Origin: an uncultured Christensenellaceae bacterium
GTDB taxonomy: Bacteria > Bacillota > Clostridia > Christensenellales > UBA3700
Direction of reading: 5' to 3'
DNA: 64,000 bases
Assembly: GCA_944380305.1 (NCBI GenBank)
Contig: CALWHF010000005.1
Coordinates: 1 to 64,000, forward strand
Made by a program: the position numbers and the translations under genes. Within the stretch, counting starts at the first letter, position 1. Each line of letters begins with the position of its first letter. A model generated the notes under the pieces. It was not told the DNA's origin. It did no database searches and was given only the letters and a program-made list of their open reading frames with translations. Shown here piece after piece: positions 61,725 to 64,000 of this stretch.

Positions 61725-61866
61725 GCTACACAACCAAATAACAAGTAGTGGGCTACATCTCGGCATAGGTGTATCCTTTATTCCCACTACTTTGTGGTTG
61801 TGTAGCAACAAATTGAGGGGTACATACCAAATTCTATGCAGGGCGGCTCCTTAATTGGAGCCGCCC
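61725..61866 (+). ncRNA. Structured leader or small RNA with a long helix and a second hairpin
   Basis: Starting at the expected transcription start, GCTACACAACCA (61725-61736) pairs with TGGTTGTGTAGC (61795-61806) and AAGTAGTGGG (61743-61752) with CCCACTACTT (61783-61792), giving 22 base pairs around a 30-base loop with a small internal loop. A second hairpin, GGGCGGCTCC-TTAATT-GGAGCCGCCC (61841-61866), ends 25 bases before the ATG at 61891. It lacks a clear T run, so a leader that controls translation is as likely as a terminated small RNA. I recognise no known riboswitch or phage RNA class. Confidence 0.5.
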
Positions 61867-61890
61867 TTAATGTTTGCGGGAGGATATGCT

Positions 61891-62202
61891 ATGCAGAGAT
61901 TTTATGGATCATTGATTAAGGACGGGAGCCCGATTTCGGGTATTTGGTTTACGGACGGAGTAAATCTAACTTTTAACAGACGCAGTACAGGTTTTGTTGC
62001 TATGTTTGGCTTGCTTTCCGATACATTGAGTATTGGAAAACAAATGATGACCATGCCTATTTCAAGTGTGAAAGAGGTAGAATATTTTAAGTTTCGCCTC
62101 AACAAAAAAGCGTTGCGCTTACATACCGATAACGGCGTTGTGGAATTGGTTGTGAATAAGCCCGAACGTGTGTATGAGATAATACAGCAGCAAATGATCT
62201 GA
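61891..62202 (+). CDS. Small PH/GRAM-like protein of the moron cassette
   Basis: A 103-residue beta-rich protein: strands to residue 75 (FYGSLIKDGSPISGIWFTDG; MMTMPISSVKEVEYFKF) then a C-terminal helix (NKPERVYEIIQQQMI). This layout, with the SSVKEVEY turn, resembles PH/GRAM-type domains, similar in kind to the host gene at 15050. It is clearly AT-richer than its phage neighbours. GCGGGAGGATATGCT precedes the ATG. Function unknown; lysogenic conversion or superinfection control is a guess. Confidence 0.65.
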   Translation: MQRFYGSLIKDGSPISGIWFTDGVNLTFNRRSTGFVAMFGLLSDTLSIGKQMMTMPISSVKEVEYFKFRLNKKALRLHTDNGVVELVVNKPERVYEIIQQQMI

Positions 62203-62215
62203 TTAGGGGCGAGAT

Positions 62216-62557
62216 ATGTACTACGAGTTCTCTGTATCGCCGCCGACCAATATCAAGTCTGTAACAACATATAAACGACGAATGCGAGAGATAGTTTGCG
62301 GGCAAATGAAGAACGTGTTTGCAAAAGGTCGTTTTATGAGTCCGTTTTTTTGGCTGTTCTGCATAGTATTTATTCCTTTATCAGTTGTGTACTTGTTTGG
62401 CTGCATAATGGAAATATTCGTCGATACATTTTTATTTCCGCTCTCGCTAATACCTATTTTGCGAGTGATCCCAACTGCCGCGCGAATTGCGGTTTGGTCT
62501 TTAACGGTGGCGGTCGGGTGCTTTTCCTGTGTGGATATGGTTTACGAGGTTGATTAA
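62216..62557 (+). CDS. Small membrane protein of the moron cassette
   Basis: A 113-residue protein with a basic cytoplasmic N-terminus (about 1-41) and two to three hydrophobic segments (about 44-67, 70-84, 91-108). AT-rich like its partner, 13 bases after it, with AGGGGCGAG before the ATG. It ends directly in front of its own terminator. A holin is unlikely because of the large polar N-terminus and early-type promoter, but not excluded. Confidence 0.6.
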   Translation: MYYEFSVSPPTNIKSVTTYKRRMREIVCGQMKNVFAKGRFMSPFFWLFCIVFIPLSVVYLFGCIMEIFVDTFLFPLSLIPILRVIPTAARIAVWSLTVAVGCFSCVDMVYEVD

Positions 62558-62588
62558 AAAGGCTGTACGAAATTGTACAGCCTTTTTT
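62557..62588 (+). terminator. Terminator closing the two-gene cassette
   Basis: AAAGGCTGTAC-GAAATT-GTACAGCCTTT followed by T runs; 11 base pairs. Confidence 0.88.
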
Positions 62589-62620
62589 CTGCCGTCTGAT
62601 TGCGTTTCGTCCCCCGTTTT

Positions 62621-62664
62621 GAAAAATAAATTGCGACTAAACGGCGTTTAATCTGTGTTATCAT
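62621..62664 (+). promoter_or_regulatory. Late promoter 2 with activator-type box
   Basis: The 21-base box (62621-62641, core AATAAATTGCGACTAAA) is identical to that at 45287. The -10 TATCAT (62659-62664) lies 38 bases from the box start, as in late promoter 1. It restarts late transcription after the cassette terminator. Confidence 0.6.
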
Positions 62665-62688
62665 AGATAATAGGAGGTGCACAAACAG

Positions 62689-62853
62689 ATGTTGAGCATA
62701 ACGCCTGCTGTGAAATCTGATATTACGCATATCGTTTGTCCTCATTGCAAAGAGAAGCTCGCCCGCGTCGGTTTGCATAAAAGCAGCAAGATTGACGGGT
62801 TGACGTTCAAGTGCAGGAAGTGCGGCAAGCTGTGGAACGTGAAAACTGAATAG
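62689..62853 (+). CDS. Com-like small zinc-finger protein
   Basis: A 54-residue protein with CPHCKEKLARVGL and CRKCGKLWNV: a Cys4 zinc ribbon resembling Com, the Mu phage translational activator of mom. It is the first gene after late promoter 2, with TAGGAGGTGCACAAAC before the ATG. The family match rests on the Cys pattern only; it could also be a general zinc ribbon. Confidence 0.55.
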   Translation: MLSITPAVKSDITHIVCPHCKEKLARVGLHKSSKIDGLTFKCRKCGKLWNVKTE

Positions 62854-62904
62854 CTTGTGCGATTGCACGGTAAACATTGTTTTGTGCCAAAGTCCCGAGA
62901 GACA

Positions 62905-62942
62905 GAGCCCTATTCGCCAAAGGTGGCGGTGGGGCTTTTTTG
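62905..62942 (+). terminator. Terminator-like hairpin before the scaffold gene
   Basis: AGCCC and GGGCT arms with an inner CGCC/GGCG stem, then T6. It lies inside the late operon, as does the hairpin before terS. Confidence 0.6.
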
Positions 62943-62979
62943 TTTCTCAAAAATCTTAAAAAAGGAGGAGACAGCTTTT

Positions 62980-63123
62980 ATGAAACCGAGCAGAGATAAC
63001 AGGTTTGCCACGAACAAGGGCGGCATTATCAAGGCTCCCAAGTCCGTGGGCTCCGATTCGCCAAAGGCTACGGTCGTAAAGGGTAACGATCTTCGGAGCG
63101 GGAAAAAGAGCGGCAAAAAGTAA
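62980..63123 (+). CDS. Small basic phage protein
   Basis: A 47-residue protein rich in Lys, Ser and Gly (NRFATNKGGIIKAPKSVGSD and a RSGKKSGKK tail). AAAAGGAGGAGACAGC precedes the ATG. Similar tiny basic proteins occur next to scaffold genes in some phages. Function unknown. Confidence 0.55.
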   Translation: MKPSRDNRFATNKGGIIKAPKSVGSDSPKATVVKGNDLRSGKKSGKK

Positions 63124-63159
63124 TCTATCCCAAAAATTTGAAAGGAGGAACAGACGATC

Positions 63160-64000
63160 ATGGGAAAAGAGCAGAATATCGAGCTCGACGAAGAAAAAAA
63201 GGACGGCGTTCAGGGCGAGGAAACTGACGACGAAACCGAAAAGGACGACGAGTTCGAGTATGATGACGACGGGAATATCATTATCCCCGACGTAATCGAG
63301 GGCGAAGATCAGGACGAGGACGGCGACGATGACGCCGCCGATACCGATGACGACACGGACGACGAGAACGAGGGCGACGACGGCGACGATGAGGAGGACA
63401 AGGAGCCGAAAGAGCCCGAAGCCAAACCCGAGGGCAAGGACGAGAAAGACGCGCAGATCGAGGCTCTCCAAAAGAAGCTCGAAGCGCAGGGCAAAGAGTA
63501 TGAAGCCCTGAAAGCTCAAAGCGCGGACACGCTCGCCAAGCTGGGCGTAAAGTCGGACAATGTGTTGGAGGGGCTCGAAAAGGTGGCTGCCGAATCGGAC
63601 GATATGTCGCTTGACGATTATCGGAAGAAAAAGGCAGAGAGTCAACGTGAGGACGCTGCGAGAAAGCTCTATCAGCAGGCTGAATTTGAAAAGAAAATGC
63701 AGTCTGACTTTGCAGAGATACAGCGCGAGTTCCCCGAAACCCGAGGTCTGAAATCTCTCCGCGAGATCGAAAATCTCGCAAAGTTCGGGAGGTTTAGGGA
63801 CTTGGGACTGTCCCCGAAAGAAGCGTATGCGGCGGCAAACCCCGACAGCGTGCGCAAGAGCGTCGCGGCAGCGACGAAACAGCAGTCGTTAAACGAAACG
63901 AAAGCTCATCTGAAATCTGCCGTGCCCGCAGGCTCCAAAGATGACGGGATCGCTATCTCAAAAAAGGAGCTCAAAGAGTGGAGAGACCTGTTTCCGAATC
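63160..64000 (+). CDS. Capsid scaffold-type protein (runs off the window)
   Basis: 280 residues are visible. The first about 95 are extremely acidic (runs of Asp/Glu), then a Lys/Glu/Ala coiled coil (about 105-135), KLGVKSDNVLEGLEKVAAES and an FAEIQREFPET-type segment. This acid-then-helical layout, and the place after portal and internal proteins, fits a scaffolding protein; the major capsid gene would follow. GAAAGGAGGAACAGACGATC precedes the ATG. The 3-prime end is outside the window. Confidence 0.7.
   Translation, partial: MGKEQNIELDEEKKDGVQGEETDDETEKDDEFEYDDDGNIIIPDVIEGEDQDEDGDDDAADTDDDTDDENEGDDGDDEEDKEPKEPEAKPEGKDEKDAQIEALQKKLEAQGKEYEALKAQSADTLAKLGVKSDNVLEGLEKVAAESDDMSLDDYRKKKAESQREDAARKLYQQAEFEKKMQSDFAEIQREFPETRGLKSLREIENLAKFGRFRDLGLSPKEAYAAANPDSVRKSVAAATKQQSLNETKAHLKSAVPAGSKDDGIAISKKELKEWRDLFPN

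Noticed and set aside
61662..61890. Known giant phage RNA class (GOLLD or ROOL type)
   Set aside because: The structured stretch is only about 140 bases, far shorter than these RNAs, and has no multi-helix core.
1..64000. CRISPR array, toxin-antitoxin pair or restriction system
   Set aside because: No regularly spaced direct repeats seen; small DNA-binding genes stand alone without toxin partners; the methyltransferase has no restriction endonuclease beside it.

Overview
The window (64 kb, GC roughly 50 percent, standard code) looks like a chromosome segment of an uncultured gut-type Clostridia/Firmicutes bacterium that carries a prophage. The bacterial half (about 1-32.1 kb) has typical Firmicutes genes: SecG, SmpB, TilS, a VanW-domain protein, XRE regulators, lipoproteins, an acetyl-type MetA with MetY, a Rex-like site before an iron alcohol dehydrogenase, and an anaerobic sulfatase-maturase-type radical SAM enzyme. 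An anaerobic fermentative lifestyle is inferred. No tRNA, rRNA or CRISPR array was seen.

Bacterial layout: the tail of an IS30-type transposase (3-68), a Nudix hydrolase and a zinc phospholipase C-like protein on the minus strand, and a signal-peptide membrane protein. A tight collinear run follows: tilS-hpt-cca-rmuC-PHP (3.9-9.3 kb). Then come a VanW protein, a Na/Ca-type antiporter and a phosphosugar mutase; small envelope and lipoprotein genes with an XRE repressor and its operator (13.7-16.5 kb); a ferritin-like protein; secG; smpB; the metY-metA pair; a gap of almost 1 kb without a convincing gene but with paired inverted repeats; pgk-tpiA; an XRE gene divergent from a zinc-ribbon/leucine-rich-repeat lipoprotein; a GH30 glycosidase; the Rex-associated alcohol dehydrogenase; alanine racemase; and the radical SAM maturase.

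From about 32.3 kb to the window end every gene is on the plus strand and phage-like. The early block (32.4-45.2 kb) holds a ribbon-helix-helix protein, YqaJ exonuclease, DUF1351 protein, RecT annealase, RusA resolvase, a DUF4373 replication protein, two OB-fold proteins (one a canonical SSB), an adenine methyltransferase frameshifted at a C8 tract, a radical SAM protein, many tiny (often Cys-rich) proteins, and an ArpU/RinA-like putative late activator. The late block (45.3-64 kb) holds small and large terminase, portal, a low-complexity internal protein, a giant 3459-residue polyvalent protein, a two-gene AT-rich cassette with its own promoter, structured RNA and terminator, a Com-like zinc finger, a small basic protein and the start of the scaffold. 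No integrase, repressor, capsid, tail or lysis gene is in view; these would lie to the right.

The most notable features are in the late block. The giant protein is a string of effector modules (two HExxH zincins, a PBECR-type nuclease, ART-like modules, a ParB-like module), and six copies of an R/K/H-F/Y-A-L tetrapeptide sit exactly at the module borders. Two late promoters share an identical 21-base box at the same distance from their -10 elements. The self-contained cassette at 61.68-62.59 kb looks like a moron with an unexplained long-helix leader RNA.
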